DNA of 64,000 nt from Temperatibacter marinus. Its GTDB lineage: Bacteria; Pseudomonadota; Alphaproteobacteria; Sphingomonadales; Kordiimonadaceae. Both the position numbers and the translations under genes were made by a program. This document shows, piece by piece, positions 18,477 through 26,830 of the stretch. Positions within the stretch are counted from its first letter, which is position 1. Each line of letters begins with the position of its first letter. The stretch covers positions 744,001-808,000 of the forward strand of contig NZ_CP123872.1 of NCBI RefSeq assembly GCF_031598375.1, read 5' to 3'. The notes beneath the pieces were generated by a model. That model did not search any database. It was not told the DNA's origin and saw nothing but the letters and a program-made list of their open reading frames with translations.

Positions 18477-20114
18477 ATGACACATGCACTACTTGATTCT
18501 ATAACCAGTAATTCTCTTTGCATCGAAGGTCCCATTCATGCAGGGTATGATAAAATTTTAACGCCGCAAGCGCTTGATTTCATTCAGCAGCTAGAACGCA
18601 ACTTTGGTCAAAAGCGTTTAGACTTGATGCAAAAACGACAAGACCGTCAAAAATCTTTCAATCAAGGAACTCTACCAGATTTTCGTAAGGATACTCAGTC
18701 GATCAGAGACGAAAGCTGGCACATTTTAGGGACACCGGCAGAGCTGGTAAACCGAACTGTAGAAATCACTGGTCCTGTCGACAGGAAGATGATGATCAAT
18801 GCTTTTAATAGCGGCGCAAATGTTTTCATGGCTGACTTTGAAGACGCCAGTGCGCCCACATGGGATAGCATGATCAATGGGCAAATCAATATGTATGACT
18901 ATGCCAGAGGCATGTTATCGTTCGCTGATGAAAGCCGCGGCAAGACTTATGTGATGAATGAGCAAACAGCTATTCTAAAAGTAAGACCGCGCGGCCTTCA
19001 TATGGAGGAGAAATACATAACCTTGGATGGTCAACCCCTCTCCGCTGGTTTTACTGACTTTGGCCTCCATATGTATCACAATGCGCTCGCATTGATGCAA
19101 AATCCAAACCCTTCTATCGGCGGCCCATTCTTCTACTTGCCAAAGTTAGAAAGCTATGAAGAAGCAGCGCTTTGGAATGACGTCATCAATTATACGGAAA
19201 AGGCTTTAGGCATCAAACACGGGACGACAAAAGTGACCGTATTGATTGAAACCCTACCCGCTGCTTTTGAAATGGATGAAATTCTCTTTGCCCTTAAAGA
19301 TCATATTGTGGGCTTAAACTGCGGCAGATGGGATTATATCTTCAGCTATATCAAACGCATTGGCTGCACAAACAAAGCCTATCAACTGCCGGATCGCAGT
19401 CAAGTTCTGATGAGCGATGCTTTTCTTAAAGCATATTGCCTGCTTCTTATTCAGACATGTCACAAACGAGGAGCCCATGCAATGGGCGGTATGGCAGCAC
19501 AAATTCCAGTAAAGGGGGATGATGCCAAAAATCAGGCCGCTTTCGACAAAGTAAAAGCCGACAAAGTCAGAGAAGTTTCCATTGGTCATGACGGTACATG
19601 GGTCGCCCATCCAGCCATGGTAGACTTAGCAAGAGAAGCGTTTGAATCTGTCATGACGGGCCCTAACCAATTGCATCGCACCCGCGACGAAATCACAATT
19701 TCTCAACAAGACCTTCTCGAACCACACCAAGGTCAAGCCACTGAAGAAGGCTTACGTGAAAATATCCGTGTCGGTGTTCAATATACAGGGGCCTGGCTCA
19801 ATGGCAGTGGCGCAGTGCCTATAAACGGCCTGATGGAGGACGCTGCTACGGCTGAAATTAGTCGGACACAAATTTGGCAGCAACTGAAATTCGGCACGGA
19901 ATTGAAGGACGGCCGGTGTGTCACGCCCGCCCTTGTAGAACGCCTGTTCTTACAAGAAATGCGCACCCTCAAAAAAGATTCGATTGCCATAGCTCAGGCA
20001 GGAGATCGCCTAGAAGATGCAAGCCGCCTCTTCTTGCAAATGGTTTTAGATACAGAACTTGCTGAGTTTTTAACAACACCAGCCTATGCCGAAATTAATG
20101 AACCGAATTCATAA
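18477..20114 (+). CDS. aceB: Malate synthase A
   Basis: A 545-residue enzyme of the A-type malate synthase family, condensing glyoxylate with acetyl-CoA to malate in the glyoxylate shunt. The family signature VGLNCGRWDYIFSYIK is visible around residue 279, with MADFEDASAPTW (catalytic acidic residues) near 120 and KVRPRGLHMEEK near 165. Length is normal for the A type, unlike the 720-residue G type. It is followed by aceA after 22 nt and controlled from the TTTACA-box region. Together they let the cell grow on acetate or fatty acids. Confidence 0.96.
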   Translation: MTHALLDSITSNSLCIEGPIHAGYDKILTPQALDFIQQLERNFGQKRLDLMQKRQDRQKSFNQGTLPDFRKDTQSIRDESWHILGTPAELVNRTVEITGPVDRKMMINAFNSGANVFMADFEDASAPTWDSMINGQINMYDYARGMLSFADESRGKTYVMNEQTAILKVRPRGLHMEEKYITLDGQPLSAGFTDFGLHMYHNALALMQNPNPSIGGPFFYLPKLESYEEAALWNDVINYTEKALGIKHGTTKVTVLIETLPAAFEMDEILFALKDHIVGLNCGRWDYIFSYIKRIGCTNKAYQLPDRSQVLMSDAFLKAYCLLLIQTCHKRGAHAMGGMAAQIPVKGDDAKNQAAFDKVKADKVREVSIGHDGTWVAHPAMVDLAREAFESVMTGPNQLHRTRDEITISQQDLLEPHQGQATEEGLRENIRVGVQYTGAWLNGSGAVPINGLMEDAATAEISRTQIWQQLKFGTELKDGRCVTPALVERLFLQEMRTLKKDSIAIAQAGDRLEDASRLFLQMVLDTELAEFLTTPAYAEINEPNS

Positions 20115-20136
20115 GTTAAAAGTAAGGAGACACCCA

Positions 20137-21756
20137 ATGACCACGATGCAACCATCCTATACAGATGATATCAATACCGTACAAAATTTAATCAAAAGCT
20201 TTGAAGGCACATGGGATGGAATAAATCCAGAATCTGTTGCCCGAATGCGTGCTCAGAATCGATTTCAAACGGGGCTAGATATTGCCCGCTATACTGCCAA
20301 AATCATGCGCCGCGATATGGAAGCCTATGACGCAAATTCCGCAAATTATACTCAATCCCTAGGCTGTTGGCATGGCTTTATCGGGCAGCAAAAAATGATT
20401 TCTATCAAGAAACATTTTGGCGAGACCAAAGGCCGCTATTTATATCTTTCAGGATGGATGGTTGCAGCACTTCGGTCAGAATTTGGCCCTTTACCGGATC
20501 AGTCCATGCACGAGAAAACATCAGTTCCTGCCCTCATTGAAGAGCTTTACACTTTTCTTAAGCAGGCCGATGCTCGTGAACTTGGAATGCTGTTTCGTGA
20601 CCTCGATAAAGCACGAGATCAAAAAGACACAAAAGCTGAAGCAGCTATTCAAGGTCAAATCGATTCTTATCAAACCCATGTCGTCCCTATCATTGCAGAT
20701 ATTGACGCAGGCTTTGGTAATGCTGAAGCCACCTATCTTCTGGCTAAGAAAATGATCGAGGCTGGCGCGTGTGCCTTGCAAATTGAGAACCAGGTATCCG
20801 ATGAAAAACAATGTGGTCACCAAGATGGTAAAGTAACAGTACCTCACGAAGATTTTCTCGCTAAGGTTCGTGCTTGTCGATATGCCTTCTTGGAACTGGG
20901 TGTTGAAGACGGCGTGATTGTCACCCGGACAGATAGCCTTGGTGCCGGCCTAACAAAACAGATTGCTTATTCAAAAGAAGCTGGTGATATCGGCGACCAG
21001 TATAATGCATTTCTTGACTGTGATGAGATCGACCCTAGTCAATTAAACGGCAATGATGTTGTGATCAACCGTGAAGGCAAACTGCTTCGCCCCAAAAGAC
21101 TCCCCTCAAATCTTTTCCAATTTAAAGAAGGTACGGGTGAAGATAGATGTGTTCTTGACTGCATCACCTCCTTGCAAAATGGCGCCGATCTTTTATGGAT
21201 TGAAACTGAAAAGCCTCATGTTGAACAAATTGCTGGCATGGTAGACCGAATCCGAGAAGTAGTGCCTAACGCGAAGCTCGTTTATAACAATTCGCCTTCT
21301 TTTAACTGGACTCTCAATTTCCGCCAGCAAGTTTTTGATACATGGTTGGCAGAAGGAAAAGATGTTTCCAGTTATAACCGGGATCAATTGATGAGTGTCT
21401 CATATGATGAGACGGAGCTTGCTCAAGTCGCTGACGAAAAAATTCGCACTTTCCAACAAGATGGTTCGAAGCGTGCAGGGATTTTCCACCATCTCATCAC
21501 CTTGCCGACATACCATACAGCTGCTTTATCCACGGATAGTTTAGCGAAAGAATATTTTGGTGATGAAGCAATGCTTGGCTATGTGAAACAAGTCCAACGC
21601 CGTGAAATTCGCGAAGGTATTGCCTGTGTCAAACACCAAAATATGGCTGGATCTGATGTTGGTGATGATCACAAAGAATATTTCGCAGGAGAAGCAGCTC
21701 TTAAAGCTGCTGGTGAAGATAACACTATGAATCAGTTCAACGAAGCTGCTGAATAA
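20137..21756 (+). CDS. aceA: Isocitrate lyase
   Basis: A 539-residue isocitrate lyase of the longer class (about 530 residues versus 430 in E. coli). It cleaves isocitrate to succinate and glyoxylate. The active-site motif appears as EKQCGHQDGKV with the catalytic Cys; PIIADIDAGFGNAEATY supplies metal-binding acids, and YNNSPSFNW is also conserved. Start is the ATG at 20137, with AAGGAG 7 nt before it; codons upstream overlap the end of aceB in another frame. A terminator follows directly. Confidence 0.96.
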   Translation: MTTMQPSYTDDINTVQNLIKSFEGTWDGINPESVARMRAQNRFQTGLDIARYTAKIMRRDMEAYDANSANYTQSLGCWHGFIGQQKMISIKKHFGETKGRYLYLSGWMVAALRSEFGPLPDQSMHEKTSVPALIEELYTFLKQADARELGMLFRDLDKARDQKDTKAEAAIQGQIDSYQTHVVPIIADIDAGFGNAEATYLLAKKMIEAGACALQIENQVSDEKQCGHQDGKVTVPHEDFLAKVRACRYAFLELGVEDGVIVTRTDSLGAGLTKQIAYSKEAGDIGDQYNAFLDCDEIDPSQLNGNDVVINREGKLLRPKRLPSNLFQFKEGTGEDRCVLDCITSLQNGADLLWIETEKPHVEQIAGMVDRIREVVPNAKLVYNNSPSFNWTLNFRQQVFDTWLAEGKDVSSYNRDQLMSVSYDETELAQVADEKIRTFQQDGSKRAGIFHHLITLPTYHTAALSTDSLAKEYFGDEAMLGYVKQVQRREIREGIACVKHQNMAGSDVGDDHKEYFAGEAALKAAGEDNTMNQFNEAAE

Positions 21757-21781
21757 GTGCCACACCACATTCAGCAAACTC

Positions 21782-21812
21782 AAGGGGCCAACAGGCCCCT
21801 TCTTTTTTCTTA
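21782..21812 (+). terminator. Rho-independent terminator of aceBA
   Basis: A perfect 8-bp stem AAGGGGCC / GGCCCCTT with loop AACA is followed by CTTTTTTCTT on the plus strand. It ends the aceB-aceA transcript. Confidence 0.88.
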
Positions 21813-21830
21813 GGTTTTATCTCAGTTTAA

Positions 21831-23267
21831 TTAAGCGTCGTGATAGCCCATAGCCGCTTTGATTTCTAAATAGTCATCAAAACCAAAGACACCGCCTTCG
21901 CGTCCATTACCGGATTGTTTAAACCCGCCAAAGGGTGTTGCCTCAGTGCCCCAATTACCATTGATATGGATATTGCCTGCCCTCAATTGACGTGAAACTG
22001 CGTTCGCGCGCTCCCGATTAGAGGAATAGATATAGGCGGATAGCCCATAGTCTGTATCATTAGCAATGGCGATGGCCTCAGCCACGTCTGAATATGTCAT
22101 GATGGCCAAAACTGGCCCAAAAATTTCCTCCCTAGCAATGGTCATATCATTAGTGACGCCTACAAATATTGTTGGCTTCACGTAATACCCGGTCTCTAGG
22201 CCTTGGGGTTTTCCAACACCGCCGCAAATGAGCTCTGCCCCCTCATCAATCCCCTTTTGGATGAGGCCTTGGATTTTCCGCCACTGAAGATCTGAAACCG
22301 CAGGCCCCATAAAGACCGCCTCATCTTCTGGAGAACCGATCGTCATGGTCTCAACTACAGATAAAGCCAGTGCCTTGACTTCGGAAAGCGATGCCTCTGG
22401 AACCAAGAGCCGCGAGGGAGCATTACAAGATTGTCCAGTGTTTTGCATCATCGTCATCACGCTCTTTTTAATCGCTCTCGGCAAATCAGCATCATCGAGA
22501 ATAATGTTCGGTGATTTTCCACCTAGTTCTTGCGCTACTCTTTTTACTGTAGGGGCAGAAGCTGTTGCGACAGCTGAGCCTGCGCGGGTTGATCCTGTAA
22601 ACGACATCATATCAATATCAGGATGTGCAGACATGGCCTCTCCAACGGTAGGCCCATCGCCGTTTACAAGATTAAAGACCCCTTTAGGCAGGTCACTTTC
22701 ATCAATAATTTCAGCCATGATCATAGCATCAAAGGGCGCGATTTCACTTGGCTTCAAAATCATTGTGCATCCGCAAGCTATGGCGGGACCGACCTTATTA
22801 GTGACTTGATTGATAGGCCAATTCCATGGCGTAATAAGCCCACAAACACCTATAGCTTCATGAATAATCTGGGTATTCCCCAACTTCTTTTCAAATTCAA
22901 ATGATTTTAACGCTTCCAAAGCAGCACTGAAATTTCCATAGCCTGCACCAGTCTGTGACCCCGTAGCCAGTGTTTTTGGGGCTCCCATCTCTTTCGAAAT
23001 CGCTTCTGCCATTTCTGACCAACGGGCTTTATACCCTTTTAGAATTTGCTCCATCCAATGAATACGTTCTTCTACACTGGTTAGGCTATAGGTCTTGAAT
23101 GCTTGCTTCGCAGCTGCAACTGCTCGATCCACATCGGCTTTCCCGCCAAGACTGATTTGGCCCATCGGAGATTCTGTGGCAGGATTAATGACATCGAGGC
23201 TCTTCTTGGTAAAGGGCTCGACCCAAGTGCCATCAATATAAAATTTTAGATCATTTTTTGTAATCAT
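21831..23267 (-). CDS. NAD(P)-dependent aldehyde dehydrogenase family protein
   Basis: A 478-residue soluble enzyme of the classical ALDH superfamily. Visible residues are Asn149 in PWNWP, the FTGSTRAG cofactor motif, Glu247 in QELGGKSPN and catalytic Cys281 in GQSCNAPSR; PFGGFKQSGNGRE follows near the C-terminus. It oxidises an aldehyde to a carboxylate with NAD(P)+, but the substrate cannot be told from sequence. I use the ATG at 23267 with GAGG upstream; a TTG eight codons earlier is possible. It lies downstream of a response regulator on the same strand. Confidence 0.93.
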   Translation of the reverse strand: MITKNDLKFYIDGTWVEPFTKKSLDVINPATESPMGQISLGGKADVDRAVAAAKQAFKTYSLTSVEERIHWMEQILKGYKARWSEMAEAISKEMGAPKTLATGSQTGAGYGNFSAALEALKSFEFEKKLGNTQIIHEAIGVCGLITPWNWPINQVTNKVGPAIACGCTMILKPSEIAPFDAMIMAEIIDESDLPKGVFNLVNGDGPTVGEAMSAHPDIDMMSFTGSTRAGSAVATASAPTVKRVAQELGGKSPNIILDDADLPRAIKKSVMTMMQNTGQSCNAPSRLLVPEASLSEVKALALSVVETMTIGSPEDEAVFMGPAVSDLQWRKIQGLIQKGIDEGAELICGGVGKPQGLETGYYVKPTIFVGVTNDMTIAREEIFGPVLAIMTYSDVAEAIAIANDTDYGLSAYIYSSNRERANAVSRQLRAGNIHINGNWGTEATPFGGFKQSGNGREGGVFGFDDYLEIKAAMGYHDA

Positions 23268-23340
23268 TATCTCATCCTCTAACTCTTTCAAGACTATTTA
23301 GAAGATAAGGTAGCATTTACAAGAGTGAGAAGGAAAAGAA

Positions 23341-23988
23341 TTATGTCACAGTTTGATAATCAGCCATCAACCCGTGTCTTAGCGCAAAATGAATGACTTC
23401 TGCTGTAGAATGAGCATCAATTTTTGACATTAAATTTTCTCGGTGTGTCCGAATAGTTGTGACATGAACTCCAAGGTCTTCAGCGGCTTCTTTATTACTT
23501 TTCCCGGCAATGATGGACAAGAGCACTTGTTTTTCTCGCTTGGTCAGTAATTTTAAAACGTTCTCATCCAGTTCAAGCATTCTTTCCTGAAGGCTTGGTG
23601 AAACATAACGCATGCCCCGTGAGACGCGGTCAATGGCATAAAGAAGAATGTCCAGAGGATCACTTTTATGCACGATGCCTTGGACGCCATCTTCCCAAAG
23701 CGATGCAAATGCATCCATCTGCATCAATCCACTCATGCTGATCACCTTGATATCAACTTTGTCAGATTTAATAGTCTCAAAAACTGCCATCCCTGACTGT
23801 TCAGGCATTGCGATGTCCATAACCAAAATGTCGACTGGGTGTGATTTGATGATTTTCAACGCTTCACTGCCTTTCGTGACAGCACCAACAATTTCAAAAA
23901 GGTCATCCATCCCCAAGGCCATCTCTAAGCTCTGCAAGAAAATTCGTTGATCATCGAGTAGTAAAATTTTGATTGGAGAGTATGTCAT
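23341..23988 (-). CDS. NarL/FixJ-type response regulator
   Basis: A 215-residue two-domain regulator. The receiver domain has the acidic pair D12-D13 (LLDDQ), phospho-acceptor Asp58 (LVMDIAMPEQSG), VISMSG and HKSDP. The C-terminal LuxR-type helix-turn-helix starts near 145 (LTKREKQVLLSIIAGKSNKEAAEDLGVHVTTIRTHRENLM split over two helices). No histidine kinase is adjacent, so its partner is unknown. The ALDH gene follows after about 70 nt and may be a target or cotranscribed. Confidence 0.92.
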   Translation of the reverse strand: MTYSPIKILLLDDQRIFLQSLEMALGMDDLFEIVGAVTKGSEALKIIKSHPVDILVMDIAMPEQSGMAVFETIKSDKVDIKVISMSGLMQMDAFASLWEDGVQGIVHKSDPLDILLYAIDRVSRGMRYVSPSLQERMLELDENVLKLLTKREKQVLLSIIAGKSNKEAAEDLGVHVTTIRTHRENLMSKIDAHSTAEVIHFALRHGLMADYQTVT

Positions 23989-24256
23989 GACTGCTGCTTT
24001 TTAGATGAGGTTATAGGTCTTATCTGGAATATACGAAGAATCTACAGGGCCATTGAGGATGGGTCAACGGGCGTTAAAATACTTTTTCAGTGTTTTTAGG
24101 GCATTTGACGGAGTTTTTAAATGAATTCTTCTGATACGGTTTCGGCGAATTCTATAACGATGGAATTCACAGTCATTTCGGTGACACTATTTTACCTGTG
24201 ATCAAAATACACGATTGCACGAGGGGGTATATAGAAAAGCATTTTTAAAGATACTG

Positions 24257-24286
24257 TTCACGAAGGCCTATATTATTTTCTATAAG
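24257..24286 (+). promoter_or_regulatory. Possible promoter directly before the structured element
   Basis: TTCACG (24257-24262), an 18-nt spacer and TATAAG (24281-24286) would start transcription near 24293, a few nucleotides before the hairpin. The -35 matches the consensus at four of six positions and the -10 at five of six. Confidence 0.35.
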
Positions 24287-24300
24287 CTGGCAGTATTCGT

Positions 24301-24394
24301 CTCCTACACCGCACATTACGGCTGAAAAGGCCTTAGTGGAATTCGCCTTCCCTAAACACTTTTCAGAACCATATATCTCACCGCGGTGTAGGAG
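24301..24394 (+). ncRNA. Candidate structured RNA element (nested hairpins)
   Basis: A perfect 12-bp closing stem pairs CTCCTACACCGC (24301-24312) with GCGGTGTAGGAG (24383-24394). Inside, an 8-bp stem pairs CTGAAAAG (24322-24329) with CTTTTCAG (24359-24366). Further in, TTAG/CTAA and GGAA/TTCC enclose a TTCGCC loop. An asymmetric internal loop of about 9 and 16 nt separates the outer stems. I do not recognise an RNA family. It could be a small RNA, a leader element of the DUF1214 gene, or a small inverted-repeat DNA element. The strand is assigned only from the possible upstream promoter. Confidence 0.45.
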
Positions 24395-24472
24395 GCATTT
24401 TACATTTCCTCAAATTTTGTACTCTTGACTTCCCTCTCACTTTCGCAAATAGATTGTCTTAAGGGGAAAACT

Positions 24473-25051
24473 ATGTGGTCTCGGTTAAAAATCTTTATCT
24501 CTCTTTTAAGCGGAATTGGGCTTGGTTTAGCAGCCACACTTTATCTGCTTAATTCAGAAACCATCGGACAATCAATCCAAATTGGCAGTTGGGAAACAAA
24601 TCCTGATATTGGCAATATATCTGCCAATATGTTTTTACGGGCAAAAGTCGCGCGACAAGGCTTGCTGGCATTAAATAAAGATCAAACTGTATATTTCTCA
24701 ACACACAGGGATTCTGACGGGGACCTGTTGCATAGTCGTTGTACCTATAAAATCTCAGGATCTGCCTTACCTGCACGGTGGTGGTCCATTACAATATATG
24801 GCCCAGATTTTTATTTGGTAGCGAATGATGACTTTCGATATAGCATCACAAAACAGACCCTAAATCCTGAAGGATGGACCGCTAGCATTGCTTCGATTTC
24901 ACAATCAGCATCTCTTTCACAGACTGACCTCATTGCCCCAGAAGACAGTGAATTCAATTTTATTCTGCGCCTCTATAATCCTGAGTTTGATTTAGAAACA
25001 GAATCAAAAAACCTCATTCTCCCGATTATTACGAAAGAGGTTTGCTCATGA
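24473..25051 (+). CDS. DUF1214 domain protein, membrane-anchored
   Basis: A 192-residue protein with one N-terminal hydrophobic segment (FISLLSGIGLGLAATLYLL), probably an uncleaved anchor, and a periplasmic DUF1214 domain (ALNKDQTVYFSTHRDSDG, ARWWSITIYGPDFYLV, NDDFRYSI). AAGGGGAAAA precedes the ATG. The family has no established function. It is usually found with DUF1254, often in one polypeptide; here DUF1254 is the next gene, overlapping by 4 nt (ATGA). The two products probably form a heteromeric version of the usual fusion. Confidence 0.8.
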   Translation: MWSRLKIFISLLSGIGLGLAATLYLLNSETIGQSIQIGSWETNPDIGNISANMFLRAKVARQGLLALNKDQTVYFSTHRDSDGDLLHSRCTYKISGSALPARWWSITIYGPDFYLVANDDFRYSITKQTLNPEGWTASIASISQSASLSQTDLIAPEDSEFNFILRLYNPEFDLETESKNLILPIITKEVCS

Positions 25052-25581
25052 AATATACTCTTTTAGCAATGACCACCGCTGTCTGCGTCTGTCTTCTATC
25101 GCTCGCCTTTGCTCCTGATATCATCATGATGGTAGCCATGAAAGGCTTGATAGATCGTAGCCAAGCCATCAATCCACAAGCTGGGTATAATATGATTTTA
25201 ATTCCCACCGAGCGCACCAGTCATTTGAACCAACCTGTGGTCCGGCCTTCGAATGATATGCTATATGCCGTCTGTGTTTTTGATCTTTCTAAGGCACCTG
25301 ATGGATTGCTTATCTCAGCTCCTATTCAAGATGGGTATATTTCACTTTCAGCTTTTGCATCAAATTCTGATAATTTTTATGTCCAAGACGATCGAGGTTT
25401 TGAAGGAGATTTGAAAATCCAATTAGTCTCTGACAAGGTGGCCACCCCTGTGGCGGGTCACACTGCCGTCGTTTCTCCCTCTGAACAGGGCATCGTTCTT
25501 GTGAGGCTTCTCATAGAAGACGAGACACAACTCGCCGCTTATTTTACGCAAATTAATCAGGCCACATGCAAGCCAGCATAA
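25048..25581 (+). CDS. DUF1254 domain protein
   Basis: A 177-residue protein with an N-terminal hydrophobic signal/anchor (YTLLAMTTAVCVCLLSLAFA) and a DUF1254-like domain (RPSNDMLYAVCVFDLSKAPDGLLISAP, YISLSAFASNSDNFYVQDD). The ATG overlaps the previous stop (ATGA), and AAAGAGG precedes it, so translation is coupled. It presumably works with the DUF1214 protein at the outer face of the inner membrane. No enzymatic motif is recognised. Confidence 0.75.
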   Translation: MKYTLLAMTTAVCVCLLSLAFAPDIIMMVAMKGLIDRSQAINPQAGYNMILIPTERTSHLNQPVVRPSNDMLYAVCVFDLSKAPDGLLISAPIQDGYISLSAFASNSDNFYVQDDRGFEGDLKIQLVSDKVATPVAGHTAVVSPSEQGIVLVRLLIEDETQLAAYFTQINQATCKPA

Positions 25582-25611
25582 AAAAGGGGAAACCTAAAGC
25601 CTCCCCCTTTG
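25582..25611 (-). terminator. Rho-independent terminator of the aminotransferase gene
   Basis: AAAGGGG (25583-25589) pairs with CCCCTTT (25604-25610). Read on the minus strand it ends in CCCCTTTTT, so it terminates the leftward aminotransferase transcript. It lies between convergent genes. Confidence 0.7.
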
Positions 25612-25633
25612 CATCAAGATATGAATGGTGATC

Positions 25634-26821
25634 TTAAAAGACAGCTTTTATTGCTTCTGCAATAAGATCAACATTACCTTTGTGAGCGCCTGCAATGTTA
25701 ATTCGACCAGAGCCAACAATATACACAGCATGTTCTTCTCTTAATCGGTTAATCTGATCTTTGCTTAAATCAAGGAAGGAAAACATGCCTTGATTTTCTG
25801 TGAGATACCCAAAGTCACCAGGAATGCCTGCCCCCGTTAAAGCCTGGGCCAACAGTTGGCGGTTTGTGTTTACAGTGCTGCAAATATCTTCAAGTTCGGA
25901 GACCCAGCTGTCTCTGAGAGTAGGTGTAGATAAAATTTTCTCAACAATGGCACCACCATGAGCTGGCGGCATAGACCAGATCCCTCGACCCACAACTTTC
26001 ACATGGGAAAGCACTGCATTGACATTAGTCTTATCAGTTATCACCGCTGCAAGTCCAACGCGGTCTCTATAAAGGCCGAAATTTTTACTGCAGGACAAGG
26101 CAAGAAACATCTGTGGTACAGCTTTAGCCATCGTCCGCATACCATACCCATCCGCTTCAAGAGATGTCCCTAAACCTTGATAGGCACTATCAATGAATGG
26201 AATCCAGCCATTTTTTGCGGCACTTTCTGCGAGCTGATCCCACTGAGCCTCAGATAGGTCTGCGCCTGTTGGATTATGACAACAGGCATGCAATAAAACA
26301 ATATCATCTGCTCCGAGCTTATTGAGTTGAGAAAGCATGGCATCAAAATTTACACCGTGCGTGGCTCTGTCAAAATAGGGATATGTTTCGATCTCAATGC
26401 CTACACCGCCAATCAAAGGAATATGATTAGCCCATGTTGGATCACTGACCCAAACTTTGGCTTTGGCATTAGAGCGTTTAATCATCTGAGCAATCATGTG
26501 AAGCGCCCCACATCCACCCGGTGTTAAGGTGGAAGCAACTCGACCTTCAGCTATCACGGGATGAGAAGCGCCAAGGGCTTCCGCTAGCAAAAGACTATTA
26601 TAGCCGTCTTGACCCGTCATGCCGATGTAGGCCTTCGTTGTCTCGGTTTCAACACGGTAAGCTTCCGCTTTTTTCACGGCCTCAAAAATTGGTGTTTCAC
26701 CCTTTTCGTTTTTGAAGACGCCGACAGATAAATCAACTTTATTGACGCGCTCATCTGCGCGAAAGGCCGCCGCTAGTCCTAAAATAGGATCCGTTGGCAA
26801 TTCTGTAAGATTATTAAACAT
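25634..26821 (-). CDS. Class I aminotransferase (aromatic amino acid / aspartate type)
   Basis: A 395-residue PLP enzyme of the AspC/TyrB type. PLP lysine is Lys246 in SCSKNFGLYRDR; HNPTGAD supplies the cofactor-binding Asn, IDSAYQG the Asp/Tyr pair, and GSGRINIAG the substrate-carboxylate Arg. It lies only 9 nt after the indolepyruvate oxidoreductase gene. That context favours transamination of Phe, Tyr or Trp to aryl-pyruvates, which the next enzyme oxidises, over a purely aspartate role. Substrate preference is therefore inference from context. Confidence 0.9.
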   Translation of the reverse strand: MFNNLTELPTDPILGLAAAFRADERVNKVDLSVGVFKNEKGETPIFEAVKKAEAYRVETETTKAYIGMTGQDGYNSLLLAEALGASHPVIAEGRVASTLTPGGCGALHMIAQMIKRSNAKAKVWVSDPTWANHIPLIGGVGIEIETYPYFDRATHGVNFDAMLSQLNKLGADDIVLLHACCHNPTGADLSEAQWDQLAESAAKNGWIPFIDSAYQGLGTSLEADGYGMRTMAKAVPQMFLALSCSKNFGLYRDRVGLAAVITDKTNVNAVLSHVKVVGRGIWSMPPAHGGAIVEKILSTPTLRDSWVSELEDICSTVNTNRQLLAQALTGAGIPGDFGYLTENQGMFSFLDLSKDQINRLREEHAVYIVGSGRINIAGAHKGNVDLIAEAIKAVF

Positions 26822-26830
26822 ATTCTTTCC

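Larger units (their letters stand above)
23989..24472. other. Long intergenic region with structured element
   Basis: About 480 nt separate the response regulator (-) from the DUF1214 gene (+). No ORF with a plausible ribosome-binding site fills it. It contains four GAATTC hexamers (about 24123, 24149, 24165, 24339), a predicted promoter, the nested hairpin at 24301-24394, and TTGACT (24426-24431), which could be a -35 for the downstream gene. Confidence 0.6.

Noticed and set aside
24301-24394. The hairpin as signal-recognition-particle RNA or 6S RNA
   Set aside because: The conserved SRP loop (GGAAGCA-like tetraloop region) is absent, and the element is much shorter than 6S RNA with a different bubble.
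24301-24394. The hairpin as a MITE
   Set aside because: No target-site duplication is visible on the flanks and no second copy was noticed in the window; not excluded genome-wide.
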